A DNA stretch of 64,000 nucleotides from Cardiocondyla obscurior (taxonomy: Eukaryota; Arthropoda; Insecta; Hymenoptera; Formicidae). The notes below the pieces were generated by a model. It was given only the letters and a program-made list of their open reading frames with translations, was not told where the DNA came from and did no database searches. The stretch covers positions 4,278,001 through 4,342,000 of the forward strand of contig NC_091882.1 of the NCBI RefSeq assembly GCF_019399895.1, in the 5' to 3' direction. Below are positions 22,341-33,449 of this stretch, one piece after another. Numbering within the stretch: position 1 is the first letter of the stretch; every line of letters starts with the position of its first letter. Both the position numbers and the translations under genes were made by a program.

Positions 22341-22444
22341 CGCATCTAACCTCGACCTATCGCGGTCTCTTGAATCCGCGCGAACCTTGGCTCCGGCGAG
22401 CTTAAATCCGGCCAATACGCGACACGAGTAAGTCGCTACTGTTA

Positions 22445-24650
22445 CAACTTTTATCAAATTTTACATATACCAGCTCTTCTAATTAACGCGTGCTGCTTTA
22501 ACTACACTGGAATCGAAAGTTCCATCTCTTTTTTTATATTATATTCTTAAATAAAGTTAAAAATATAGTAAAACTTAATGAATTTTCATAAGAACTTATG
22601 TTAAATTTAAATTGTTATAACTTTTAAACAGTTTTTGCAATCTTGTTTAAATTTAGCACAATGCTTTATTAATATTATATTTATCACCTGTCACAGTTTA
22701 AGGAATTTGGCATATTTTTTGCTTAAGGGGTCATACAATTTTAACAAGTATCACTAATGGAAAATAAGGGCTATTTGAAAAGTTTTCAGCCTCATTGATA
22801 TAAGGTAATTGTAGACAAAAATTATTTTTATTTGATAGATGACTTTGGTGTATATAAATTGTAAGTACTTCAAGTCATTCTGATTATTACTTTGTACAGC
22901 ATTTTTTCAAAGCTGTCAACTGACGTTGTTAGGTTAATAATGGAGACAATTAAATATTGTGCAGTGATAAAATTTTTTATTTGTAAGAAAAAAAACTCAG
23001 GAAATAAAAGATGAGTTATTAGACTCTGTACACGGTGAGGCCTCCCCTTTATTTACAATCGACAAACGTTGGGTGGCCGAGTACAAACGTGGTTATACAA
23101 GCTGTTGTAACCCGAGCACCAATTAATAGAATTAAGCAATATAAATTAGCATAAGATCTTGCAGCGAAGATCAGGTGAGACTGCATCATCAATCCATTTA
23201 AAATAATAAGAAAGAAAATATGAATGAAAGAAAATAAGAACAGTTGCAAGACTTTATTGCCGAAACCGCTGAGGTTGCAGTGGACCAAGTAATCGAGTTA
23301 CGGCTGAAGAAACAGCGTCTCATTAAATACCGACAGATCATCACCCCGAGGCACTTGTTCTGTTATCGCCCGTGACGCCCGTCCGTATACCTAACGCGCA
23401 ACGTGAGACTAGTCGCGTGCATAGTATCGCTATCTTCACTAACAAGTAAACATTCCCAAGTCTGACTCTCCGATTTTAATGAAACTTGGTACACTTTTAG
23501 AGGGGCCAAAAATATTAGACACGTATTTTTATTATCGGCAATGGTCAATGTTTTAGGGGTGAAATCGACCCCCAAAGTTGGGAGAATTAAAGATGTATTA
23601 TGATGTTTTATGTATGAACAACGCACCAATCGGCATAAAACTAATTGAAAATTGTTTGATATGTTAATTAATAAAATTTACAATACTATATTTTCCATAT
23701 GTACTTGTTGCGAAAGAGCTAACCACCTCTAAAAGGTTATATTTTTACACTTTTTTAACTGTAGCAGAATAAATTATTTATCGATTGTAATGAAGTAAGA
23801 CTCAATATAAAAAGCCAAAAAAAAATTAAGTTTATATGTTTTTACTTCTTTCTCATGAACCTAAATTAAGGGGTAAACCATTCCTTAAAGTATATAATCT
23901 TTTCCTACCGTTTTTTGGAAAAAACCGACAAAAGGAGAGTAATATATTTATATTTTTTGTGTTTTTCGTATTTTATTAAAAAAATTTTTTATTTTTTGTT
24001 TTTAATTTAAATAAATTAAAAAAAAATTAAATAAAAAAATTACTTCGTGCCTATTTTCTTGTGCCCATCGCAATTTTGTTTTTTAACACTTTTAAGTATA
24101 TTGTCAAGTCGCGACTTTGTGCGCTCGCTTTTAAATTCGCGCGGCTCGCGCTCGCGAGTTCTGTACAGCGTCTTACGCTTGATGAAAATTAATAAAGTGC
24201 ATAATCAAAGAACGCTTGAAATAAATAATCTACTTTTCCTAACACTTTCATCTCTATCCTACGATCCTAGAACTTGCCGGAACAATAAGAAAAATGAAAT
24301 ATAAAGAGAATAATTAAAATCCACTCTTGGTCAACGTGTATGTATTGTTTTTGAACAAATTACTTATTAATATACATATATTAAAAAATAATTACTTGTA
24401 ATATAATAATATAGTATAAAAAAATTAATAATTTTGTTGTGTACACCTTTTTTTGTACATACGCACACGTTGTTGCTCAACGGAAACCGCGAGAAGGTGG
24501 TGGTTTCTTCCGTCAGGAGAAAATATAAAAAATTGTTTTTTATTATTTAAAATTAAATTAGATAATTAAATAATTAAATAAATAAATAATTAAATAATTC
24601 AAAATTTTTAATTAAATAATAAAAACAATTTTCTATAAGTAGGGAATAAA
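22445..24650. other. AT-rich spacer, no supported gene
   Basis: Begins right after ...ctgttaca at 22444, where GC-rich sequence ends. Short frames at 23049-23288 and 23363-23629 have no recognisable family. Nothing else identified. Confidence 0.35.
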
Positions 24651-24652
24651 CA

Positions 24653-24903
24653 CGGGTTCTAATCCATGGGGCAATGAGCGAGGCGCGGGGACGGGGGAAG
24701 AATCTACGACGAGAGGAGCGTAGGGAGGGAGAATTTCAATAGCGTAGAGACGAGGGATTGTGAATATGTGTAATTCACCCCTCTCCTTTTTTCTCTTTTA
24801 TGTCACCACGCCAATGAGTTCCCTTTCTCCATACAGTTCCCTCACCGTAGATCCTTCCCCCGTCCCCACGCCTCGCTCATTGCCCCTCAAGAATTAGAAC
24901 TCG
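24653..24903. mobile_element. MITE with long inverted arms
   Basis: Left arm gggttctaatccatggggca...gaatctacg and right arm cgtagatccttcccccg...tgcccctcaagaattagaactcg are inverted copies of about 65 bp each, sharing ggggcaatgagcgaggcg. The centre holds no ORF. Target duplications are not clear. Confidence 0.65.
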
Positions 24904-26040
24904 CATGTCAGCAAAAATTTCTCATACCAACCATCTTTACACATCGTATGTATCAACCATTTTTACACATTATATACATATACCAGCCATTGCTCGCTAG
25001 TGTGCAAAATATAGTTTTTAATGATGGTATTGATACCATCGTCACTAACTTATAATAAGAGGAGCATGAGAGAGGGAATTTTTTTTGAGGTAAAGATGGA
25101 AAGAAAAAATAAAAAATTTATTAAATAAATTTTTTTAATATAGAAAAATTATACATACATAACTTAAAATAAAAAGAACATACATTATTGAAAAATAAAA
25201 AACATACATTATTAAAATAAAAAATCATACATATAATTAAAAATAAAAAATACATAATACAGTTTTTTACAATATTAATTTTCGCGGCTGTTGTGACAAT
25301 TAAAGTATCCAAGTTACTTTCCGGTTGCTACACGTATGCAGCCCAGTCATCGTACGGGGATAACAAATACAACTGTGTTTAAAAAAAAAAAAAATGATAT
25401 TATTATAAAAAATTTTTTTTGATACATAAATATTAAAAATATAAAAAGTATATACTTCAATTCCATGCAATGGAATTCTAACACGCACCTGGTGGGACGT
25501 ATTTATCTCACACGCTGGAAAAAATAAGAAATAATAATAAATGATTGTATAAATATTTACAATTCTTATAAAAATGTATTTACCAATTAATTCGGTCGCT
25601 TTCTTTTAACAGATGGCAGGTCATCATCAATAAATGCAAAACGTCTCGTGTGACCGCACAGATGTAGACGTTTGTCAACGATGTAGGCCCCGTCGTCACC
25701 AACTCTCGGGGTCCTATCACCACCTTGTCTATTTTTTTTCGCACGTAATCATGCAGATGGTCACCCCGGTAAACGATTAACAATGCAATATTGTTTTTTT
25801 ATGCGCATTGCACCAAAAACCACCCATACTAAATGCGTTTTTCGCGCCTATTTCACGATTAAAGATATGGCTGATAAGCGAATTGCACTTATCCATCGCG
25901 CGACTCGTTTTGCTCACAACTGGCAGCTACGAGCTCGTCGCATAATCACGACGCATAAAAATGCTTATGTGAAAACAAATGCATTTTTTTAACACAATGA
26001 TGCATTACTTGCGAACATGACTAAATCGACAAAACATGTG
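24904..26040. other. AT-rich spacer, no supported gene
   Basis: Several 60-70 codon frames exist on both strands (for example 25580-25783 minus and 25783-25992 plus) but none shows a known domain. A degenerate repeat of acatacattattaaaataaaaa lies near 25150-25260. Confidence 0.35.
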
Positions 26041-26204
26041 TAGAAATGTATATCAAGCATTTTATGAAAGTTATACATATCTTTTTTTGTCATGAGATAC
26101 TTTATTATAAAATTAAAGATGCAAACTTGTGATATGGTCATCTCGCAGTATGTTTTTTAAACATATATCATGTAACCATATAAAAATTTTTTTAAAAGAA
26201 TGCA

Positions 26205-26465
26205 AATTTTTGCAATATGATCACCAGTTACGCGTTGAAATGTATACATATCACGAAAGTTGGAGATATTAATAACAAGATTATTACATCATTTATAAAA
26301 GAACTCAAGTGTATGGCTAACACGTGTCAAAAAACGCAAATTATACAAAATCACCGGCCATGAGTTTAAATGTATATCACAAAGTTAGAGATATCATTAA
26401 CAAGATTGTCTTATAAAAGAATACAAGTGTTTGGTTGACACATGTTAAAAAACGCAAATTATGCC
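26205..26465. repeat. Two degenerate tandem units of about 120-130 bp upstream of a promoter
   Basis: Both units contain tgaaatgtat(aca)tatcac.aaagtt.gagatat.a.taacaagatt, then (a/t)ataaaagaa.(a/t)caagtgt.tgg(t/c)t(a/g)acac(a/g)tgt.aaaaaacgcaaattat. They sit directly upstream of a TATA box and a small spliced gene, so they may be promoter-associated repeats. Confidence 0.55.
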
Positions 26466-26476
26466 AAAGATGCGAG

Positions 26477-26484
26477 TATAAAAG
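26477..26484 (+). promoter_or_regulatory. TATA box of a small spliced gene
   Basis: TATAAAAG, 62 bp upstream of the ATG at 26539. The spacing leaves room for a start site near 26507 and a short leader. Confidence 0.5.
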
Positions 26485-26538
26485 CAGCGAGGCTGTAAGG
26501 ATACATAATATATAAAATTGTGGAACGTTCGTGCCAAC

Positions 26539-27046
26539 ATGTCAAGACAAAATTTATACGAGGATCGTGTTGAAAATTATATTAGCGTGACATACCCAGC
26601 TATTGGGATAAGTGCAATTATAAAAAATATATTAAAGTAAACTAATTTAATGGAAAATGTGGAAATTAAAAAAATGTTATTTTTTTACAGCGCATATTTG
26701 TTAATGGTGAGCCCACATATGAGGTGGAAATTAAAAACACGTTGAGGTTGCAGATACCTCACATGCAGCCTGTAAGTTACCAATATATAAAATAATAATT
26801 TTTATTGAATAAAATAAAAAATATAACACATTATTTTTTCAAAGTTTGATAGACCCTGAAGAAATAAAAATCAAAGGGTTTATAAACATTGAAAAGCGAC
26901 GGGCAATACGGCGAGAGCGCCAAAAAGATCAGGCGTATAATAAATATATGTAGATGAGCCCACCCAACGATGGTAACGACTTCGGGCTGAGGGAACTATT
27001 TGGCCTGGAGTACGACGCAGCATTTGCGCCCGAAAGCTGGGATTAA
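26539..27046 (+). pseudogene. Small three-exon gene near the first Polinton module
   Basis: Exon 1 from ATG 26539 to about 26636 (MSRQNLYEDRVENY...); exon 2 26691-26771 (VNGEPTYEVEIKNTLRLQ), preceded by TTTTTTTACAG and followed by GTAAGT; exon 3 from about 26845 (IDPEEIKIKGFINIEKRRA, then a basic stretch) to a TAG at 26951, with the same frame reopening at ATG 26954 to the stop at 27046 (NDFGLRELFGLEY). As read, exon phases do not join without small indels, so it is probably decayed. I do not recognise the family. It lies convergent to the minus-strand Polinton genes and may be an early gene of that element. Confidence 0.4.
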
Positions 27047-27207
27047 ATTATTAAGAAAAAAATATATTTATACATTTTTTATATAATTATATACATATAT
27101 TTTTATAATTACATATATATTTTTATATAATAAAACATGTTTTAATAAAGATTATAGTTTTTTATTAAAAAATCTTAATAATAATAATTCTTTTTTTGAT
27201 GCAACAT

Positions 27208-27699
27208 TCACCAATTATATATTTTTAAAACATTTTGTAACGCGCAATGTTTATCATGATTGTTACATCGCATAGTGTTAATAGAGTCTAAAACATTTAA
27301 AAACTGTACATTTTTATAATCGGCGTCTAAGGTTTCAATGATGTGGTCTTCTCTAACATCATCGTTGAGCATATCAGCCAACCAAGCACGTTTCTCATAT
27401 CCTTTGACATATATAAGACGTGACACTTCGTCACCGTTAGCACCTGCTACAGCCGTTGTAATTAAATGTTTTGCCATGTTGTATGGCACGGTTCCATCTT
27501 CCCAAGGCAGCGCATGGTGATATTTTATTAGCCAAGAAATGCATGATTTTTCAGATCGTGTTAAAAATTTCCATGGCATGAGAGTCTTAAAAATGTAATG
27601 AGTCAGAACAATACCTTTTCTTAGCACAGCAACTTCTTTTACGACAAATCGTTGTCCAATATTAAAACCTTGAAGATCGACAAACGTTGGTGTAATCAT
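27208..27699 (-). CDS. Conserved capsid-linked protein, nuclease-like pattern (Polinton module 1)
   Basis: ATG at 27699 chosen because the frame upstream is not shared with the homolog at 38229-38783, which starts at the equivalent methionine. Conserved between the two: PTFVDLQG, FVVKE.AVL, HY.F..PMPW, NHHG-type HH.., WEDG.VPY, YVKG.EKR.WL. The spaced acidic residues after DLQG and KE, plus the WED and YVKG blocks, recall RNase H-fold exonucleases, but I cannot assign a family. It ends just beyond the capsid gene and has the same position in both Polinton modules. The ORF looks intact here. Confidence 0.6.
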   Translation of the reverse strand: MITPTFVDLQGFNIGQRFVVKEVAVLRKGIVLTHYIFKTLMPWKFLTRSEKSCISWLIKYHHALPWEDGTVPYNMAKHLITTAVAGANGDEVSRLIYVKGYEKRAWLADMLNDDVREDHIIETLDADYKNVQFLNVLDSINTMRCNNHDKHCALQNVLKIYNW

Positions 27700-27784
27700 G
27701 ATGAACGTGTGTCCGAAACAATAATGATTCGTGTCAATAAAAATTGTTTCTCTATATATGATAAAAACTGTTGACACAACAATT

Positions 27785-28987
27785 TTATAAGACCTTGCAC
27801 ACAACGTTAGATAATGAGCTGTATTCAACTATACGATCATGAAAAATGAGACAATATGCGGTTGAATTTGCAGGAACATTTTCTTTACAATCAAATTCTA
27901 ATCGCACGTCCACAGTGGCGCTTTTGATTGATTCGTTCTGTCGAGAGCAATCGATAACAACAAATGGTCCATATGATAGAAATGCCGCTACATTGCAAAA
28001 AGCTTCATAAGAACTGTTGCCATAATAAGCTTTACGAAAACGTATATACATATCATAAAAAATTGCATATTTGTTTTTATCGAAATCTAAGTTCAGATCA
28101 TCATATGGATAATATTCAGAGTTGAGATAAAGTTTCACATTCATTAATTTACAATCATCAAAAACGTTTGATTTTTTTGACATAACGTTTTTGCGACCGG
28201 TTTGCAGAGCAAAGATAACATATCGAGGCTTTTCAAGCTGCGTTGCAGTTTTGACGGCCCAAGAATGTTTTGTCGTACTCTGCAAAAGAGGATATTCATA
28301 CAAATCCCATGAGCGAAAAGTCATGCTTAAATATTGCCCGCTATCCAAAGTTCGCAGCATGGTTAATTTATTAACCTCATTTAACATAACATGAGGCATT
28401 CGCCATTGTACTTTATACAATTCAATTTTAGGTTCTAATTCCGAATGTCCAATAATAGAATTATTATCATTGCGAACGCGTATTAGAATTAATTCATGGC
28501 GAGCGTTGACAACCACGCGTTTGTAATCTTCGCAGAAACCTAACAATATACTTAATGGTACGCAAAAATTAAAGAATCCTTCTGGCATAGTCGATGTTTC
28601 AACCCATCCTGCATTTTGCAGCATCGCAGCATTATCAGACGTTAGTAATATATAATTTTTAAGAGTGCTAGTTATTCCAACGTTTCTGCTGCGATCAATT
28701 TCCACACCATTGAGTTCATAACGGATTTCATCGAACATAAACGCTACGCAATTAATTCCGAGCGCAGCTGTCAACTTATCATCAGGTTTTTTTTTCGACA
28801 GTTTTCCATCAATATAGAGAAAGCTGTCACATGGCAATGTATACAAATCCTGTTGTTGTATTGGTATCCGTATTTCATCACTACGTCCAAACGTTGTGTT
28901 AGCATATGGGTTGTATGTATGAGTTTCAATTTTAACAATACTATTATTAAAGATCGGCTAATCATCAATAATCAATATATCAGCCAT
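27785..28987 (-). pseudogene. Polinton major capsid protein, double-jelly-roll type (module 1)
   Basis: 400 codons from the ATG at 28987, matching the 401-residue homolog at 39259-40464 along its whole length. A TAG at codon 10 interrupts the start; the rest is open. Shared blocks include YNP.ANTTFG, DKIRYELDGVEIDR-like sequence, FNFCVPL, LGFCEDY.RVV, IQWRMPHV-type sequence, SWDLYE.PLLQ and DCSRQNESIK. Position and neighbours (protease, core, minor capsid, ATPase) identify it as the hexon-like major capsid protein of Polinton/adintovirus elements. The assignment to the double-jelly-roll fold is inference from family context. Confidence 0.75.
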
Positions 28988-28996
28988 TTTTAGATG

Positions 28997-29060
28997 TTAC
29001 ACACCATGAAACCCAGTGATTTTAAAAATTCCACGTTTGATATAGTAAGTTTTTTCTTCA
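28997..29060 (-). pseudogene. Remnant of the small conserved protein between capsid genes
   Basis: The last 20 or so codons read NVEFLKSLGF and stop at 28997, ten bases before the capsid ATG. They match the C-terminus (NVEFLRSLGF) of the 62-residue protein at 40465-40653, which lies at the same place in the second module. The upstream part is not recognisable. Confidence 0.55.
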
Positions 29061-30069
29061 ATAATTGAACCCCTTTGGTGGAAGCTGTGTATTTAGTTTG
29101 TCTCACGTTCGACGTTTTATTCAAAACGAGCATCTCACACTAAAGTCGTCTCCGCACATGCAGTCTCACGGTAATTTCTTCGCCGCGAAAATCAAGCAAT
29201 CGTCCGTTTTGATCTACAATGCGAATCGTCAAATCAGTAACGCTTCGCACGACGACTAAAAGGTAAATGATCTGTGTTGGAGTTTCAGATATCTTATATC
29301 CAGGTGGAACCTTAGGTGAAAATTCATATATTGTATGTACACGTTTTCCATTACTGTATGTACACTGACCGGCAATAATGGCCTGACGCTCTGCGGCGAC
29401 GGCAGCTAACGTGCGTGAGCTAGCGTGGTGTGCGTCAGGCCACACCGCGGAGCGCGTACGTGAGCCGTGAAGCGCCGAGAGAAGCGAGAGGACGGGGGAA
29501 AATTTGGTGGGAGGCGTTCTCATGCTCTCTCCCGCTCGCAACCCGTGCGTTTGAGAGAGAACGCATGAGTGGTCGCTAAGAAAAAGTTATAGGCGCACCT
29601 TCGTTCTCTCGCTTGCACGCGTTCGTGTTTATACGGGCGCGCAAGGATAGAAATAGATCGCAAGAGTACGCTATTAATTCTAGCATATACTTCAAGACAT
29701 TTCGCGATAATCACAACCGAAATTGAAGACCCGTGTTACTAATGTTATTAAATATATAATTCTACGTTGCGTATAATTTATTTTCGCGATAATTTTTCGA
29801 CAAATATATAAATAATATCTCGAGAAAGAACGCATGGGAGGACGGTGCGAAACTGTTAGAGGTGCACCTCCGATCTCTCGCTTGCACGCGTTCTTGTTTA
29901 TATGGGCGCGTAGAGATAAAGATAGATCGTAAAAGTACGAATTATAGCTTTAAGATTTTCGCGACTAATGATAATCGAAATTAAATACTCGTGCTACTGA
30001 TATTATAAATATATAATTTTACGTTGCGTGTAATTAATTTTCGTAATCATTTTTTGACAAATAAATAAT

Positions 30070-30235
30070 GCCTTGAGAAAGACAATTTAAAATTCTGTTT
30101 TCTGTCTTGAGAAAGACAATTTAAAATTCTGTTTTCTGTCTTGAAAAAGACAATTTAAAATTCTGTTTTCTGTCTTGAAAAGACAATTTAAAATTCTGTT
30201 TTCTGTCTTGAAAAAGACAATTTAATAAATCTTAA
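30070..30235. repeat. 34-35-bp tandem repeats, inner end of left inverted repeat
   Basis: Four full units and a partial one of cttgaaaaagacaatttaaa-attctgttttctgt. The mirrored block closes the right arm at 31510-31682. Such subterminal repeats in other long-TIR Tc1 elements are transposase-binding regions; that role is not shown here. Confidence 0.8.
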
Positions 30236-30311
30236 AGAATGTTCGTCGTATGAGAGTTTTGTTGGCCCTGAAAAGGGCCATTTTGTGGGCGAAGCTCTGC
30301 GGATCATCGAA

Positions 30312-31343
30312 TTAGTAATCGGTCCAGTAACCGGACCGCTCGATCACTTGATTGAGTCGATTAGGTATCGAACTCATCAAGTTCGCGAGAAAATCTGGTC
30401 GAGCCCGAAGACCCTCCCAAACTTTTATCGCGTGATCAACTAACGCTGCCGTCGTCCTTTCCCTTCGTGGTTCCCATTGCAGAACCATCTGCGCCCAGAC
30501 ATTTTCTATTACATTCAGGTCTGGTGAACGAGCTGGCCAGTCAATCAAGCGGATCTCCGGATGATTCCGAAACCACGCTTGCGTTTCATGTGATGTGTGC
30601 ACAGCGGAATTATCTTGCACCAATCGGATAATTGGCATATCCTCTTCAGAATATATTGCGCGTACTGAAGGAAGAAGAACTTCTTCCAGTATGTGAATAT
30701 ACTCTGTCGAGTTCATTCGCGTTGGAATGTGCACCAATTCTCCGATTGCAGTGCCAGATATCCACCTCCACATAGCACATGAAATCCTCCCACTTCGGTG
30801 AAGAGGCACAACATGGTTTGGATCCAACCGTTGATCTCTTGGACGCCATACGTGCGGCCTGTGATCAGCGCACGATACGAAAACCTTTTCATCGGTCCAT
30901 ATCGTCGCTTCCCACTCCGCACGGCTCGTCACCAGATTTTCTAAAGCAAACGCGACCCGTTGATCCCGATGATCGGGAGTCAACGGGATTTTATGGGCTG
31001 GACGATGACAATGATATCCGGCTTCGTTTAAACGTCGCCGGGCGGTCCTGTCTGATACCGCGACGTCCGCTCTGTTGATCGCCTCTTGGACGGTGCCAAA
31101 AGGACGATCCACAACAGCAGCGACGAGTGCCTCGTCCTCTTCTACTCTGGTGTTACGAGGACGACGATTATGAGTGCGATGATCATGCAAAGCATGATCT
31201 CCGCCCTCATTGTATCGTCGTATCCATCGTCGAACAGCTTGAACAGAACACGGAATATCAGCAGCAATTTCTGCTACTGATTTTCCGGCCTGCCACTGTC
31301 CGATGATGCGACCTCGTATCTCAGAGCATAAGATTGGAGCCAT
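30312..31343 (-). CDS. Tc1-type transposase (DDE, my count DD35E)
   Basis: 343 residues from ATG 31343 (MAPILCSEIRGRIIGQWQ). N-terminal paired helix-turn-helix DNA-binding region (IAADIPCSVQAVRRWIRRYNE), basic linker, then the DDE core: IWTDEKVF, RLVQDNSAVHTS and SPDLNVIENVWA. I count 35 residues between the second Asp and the Glu. All three catalytic residues and the frame are intact. It would bind the CACTGACC ends and move the element by cut and paste into TA sites. The MITE at 12151-12622 shares those ends and is a likely passenger. Confidence 0.9.
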   Translation of the reverse strand: MAPILCSEIRGRIIGQWQAGKSVAEIAADIPCSVQAVRRWIRRYNEGGDHALHDHRTHNRRPRNTRVEEDEALVAAVVDRPFGTVQEAINRADVAVSDRTARRRLNEAGYHCHRPAHKIPLTPDHRDQRVAFALENLVTSRAEWEATIWTDEKVFVSCADHRPHVWRPRDQRLDPNHVVPLHRSGRISCAMWRWISGTAIGELVHIPTRMNSTEYIHILEEVLLPSVRAIYSEEDMPIIRLVQDNSAVHTSHETQAWFRNHPEIRLIDWPARSPDLNVIENVWAQMVLQWEPRRERTTAALVDHAIKVWEGLRARPDFLANLMSSIPNRLNQVIERSGYWTDY

Positions 31344-31509
31344 TATTCGCAAAAAACTATTCAATGATATATCCGCGCACTGCTACGACACCACGAAAAG
31401 TGATGCTCGAAGAAAAAGCAACATACTCGCGACGATAACAAGTGAAAATCGCGACAGGAACGTAACACAATTAGACGGCTTTGTGTGCATAATGCAACTT
31501 CTTATTTTT

Positions 31510-31682
31510 AAAGACAGAAAACGGTATTTCAAATTGTCTTTTTCAAGACAGAAAACATAATTTTAAATTGTCTTTTTCAAGACAGAAAACAGAATTTTAA
31601 ATTGTCTTTTTCAAGACAGAAAACAGAATTTTAAATTGTCTTTCTCAAGACAGAAAACAGAATTTTAAATTGTTTTTCTCAA
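31510..31682. repeat. 34-35-bp tandem repeats, inner end of right inverted repeat
   Basis: About five units of acagaaaacagaattttaaa-ttgtctttttcaag, the reverse complement of the left-arm units, immediately upstream of the transposase gene, where they may also act as promoter sequence. Confidence 0.8.
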
Positions 31683-32743
31683 GGCATTATTTATTTGTCA
31701 AAAATGATTACGAAAATTAATTACACGCAACGTAAAATTATATATTTATAATATCAGTAGCACGAGTATTTAATTTCGATTATCATTAGTCGCGAAAATC
31801 TTAAAGCTATAATTCGTACTTTTACGATCTATCTTTATCTCTACGCGCCCATATAAACAAGAACGCGTGCAAGCGAGAGATCGGAGGTGCACCTCTAACA
31901 GTTTCGCACCGTCCTCCCATGCGTTCTTTCTCGAGATATTATTTATATATTTGTCGAAAAATTATCGCGAAAATAAATTATACGCAACGTAGAATTATAT
32001 ATTTAATAACATTAGTAACACGGGTCTTCAATTTCGGTTGTGATTATCGCGAAATGTCTTGAAGTATATGCTAGAATTAATAGCGTACTCTTGCGATCTA
32101 TTTCTATCCTTGCGCGCCCGTATAAACACGAACGCGTGCAAGCGAGAGAACGAAGGTGCGCCTATAACTTTTTCTTAGCGACCACTCATGCGTTCTCTCT
32201 CAAACGCACGGGTTGCGAGCGGGAGAGAGCATGAGAACGCCTCCCACCAAATTTTCCCCCGTCCTCTCGCTTCTCTCGGCGCTTCACGGCTCACGTACGC
32301 GCTCCGCGGTGTGGCCTGACGCACACCACGCTAGCTCACGCACGTTAGCTGCCGTCGCCGCAGAGCGTCAGGCCATTATTGCCGGTCAGTGTACCCCCCG
32401 TTACACTGCATTCAATGCGAATAACATTTACATTGATAATTTGTATCGGTGCATCCGATTCATGCCAACGTAATGGCTCGAGTATGCGATCTGGTGAAAA
32501 ACCTAACAACGATTCAATGTTGCATGGTTTGGTGAAATTTATTTGATAAATACACTTAATCTTGCTTTTCATCGTATTGTTATTAGCTCTAATCGTTAAA
32601 GGATAATCTTTTTCATCATCGCCATGTGAAATCATGTTCTTTGTAACATCATTGATATGAAGCTCGTCGAGCGTACGTTTTAGATATTCGGCAATATCGC
32701 ACAGTTCATACGAGCCGTCGGGAATGGTAATACTTTCTCCATT

Positions 32744-32786
<43 letters not shown>

Positions 32787-32970
32787 GCATTATCGAAATA
32801 GAATGTATTATTTGATGAGTTTACATTAGGAATTGTAAAATACGTTTCGAAATCAGCCAGCCCGAGTTCATATTCTCCATCGCTTAAATCTATAGCAGGA
32901 AAGTAGCTCACCGCGAGGATACTACTTTTGCCTGATAACGTGAGCGTCAGCGACATGTTTGATACTGAGT

Positions 32971-33369
32971 TTACAGCGCATAATGTTTGTTCTTAAATTG
33001 TGTATCAATCGTCTGTAGAAACTGTAGACACAATTGCCCACAATTGTTTTGATTATATCGTTGATATGGTAAGCGATTATATTCAATTCGTGTTGCGTCA
33101 TTCTCCAGATATCGAGCAAGTTCTTGTGGCGGTCGAAGATTACCGAAACTATCAAAATACATAGCGCGATTTCCTCTTTTCGCATATGCCACCCAGTGGG
33201 TACCTAATCCTTCAACTTTATCTAAATTCACAATACCGCTCTCGTTTTGATGTATTCCCCTAATCGGTAAAGTGTCACGCATAAAAACGCCTCTAAAATA
33301 TGGAATGCGCATGTGTTTCGCTAATTGTCGCAACTGTATATTGGTAGTAGCACTTTTGGGAAATTTCAA
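32971..33369 (-). CDS. Adenain-type maturation cysteine protease (Polinton module 1)
   Basis: 132 residues from ATG 33369, intact. Motifs in order: PYFRGVFMRD, then GTHWVAYAK with the catalytic His, YFDSFGNLRPP with the Asp, and NNCGQLCLQFL with the catalytic Cys region. This is the adenovirus-protease (C5/Ulp1-like) family that cleaves capsid and core precursors during particle maturation and is a hallmark of Polintons and adintoviruses. It sits between the core and the minor capsid gene on the same strand, 15 bp upstream of the latter. Confidence 0.88.
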   Translation of the reverse strand: MKFPKSATTNIQLRQLAKHMRIPYFRGVFMRDTLPIRGIHQNESGIVNLDKVEGLGTHWVAYAKRGNRAMYFDSFGNLRPPQELARYLENDATRIEYNRLPYQRYNQNNCGQLCLQFLQTIDTQFKNKHYAL

Positions 33370-33449
33370 CGTCTCATCGGCGTTTTTTTTTTTCCTTTCT
33401 TATTTCTATTATTTTTTCGAACTCCACCACCACGTTTGTATGGAGCGAG

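Larger units (their letters stand above)
29363..32391 (-). mobile_element. Complete Tc1-type DNA transposon with about 0.87-kb inverted repeats
   Basis: Flanked by TA at 29361-29362 and 32392-32393. Ends are CACTGACCGGCAATAATGG and its reverse complement. The arms (29363-30235 and 31515-32391) are nearly identical inverted copies, ending inward in tandem 34-35-bp repeats, and enclose one transposase gene. The high arm identity and open transposase suggest recent activity. It landed in the minor capsid gene of the first Polinton module. Confidence 0.92.
29140..32956 (-). pseudogene. Polinton minor capsid (penton-like) protein, split by a Tc1-type transposon
   Basis: The 5' part runs from ATG 32956 to 32394 (MSLTLTLSGKSS, then LSDGEYELGLADFETY); the 3' part is 29140-29360 (EFSPKVPPGYKI, LTIRIVDQNGRLLDF, GEEITVRLH). 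The homolog at 40660-41396 has both parts contiguous. The transposon inserted at a TA; a small length change at the site also leaves the two halves out of phase. A run of about 15 aspartates from a (GAT)n expansion lies at 32743-32785 and is absent from the homolog. In Polintons a protein here forms the pentameric vertex; that role is inferred from position and size. Confidence 0.65.

Noticed and set aside
29140..29541. 133-codon frame as a complete gene
   Set aside because: Its first 60 codons are transposon inverted repeat; only 29140-29360 belongs to the minor capsid gene. The same applies to frames at 32040-32473.
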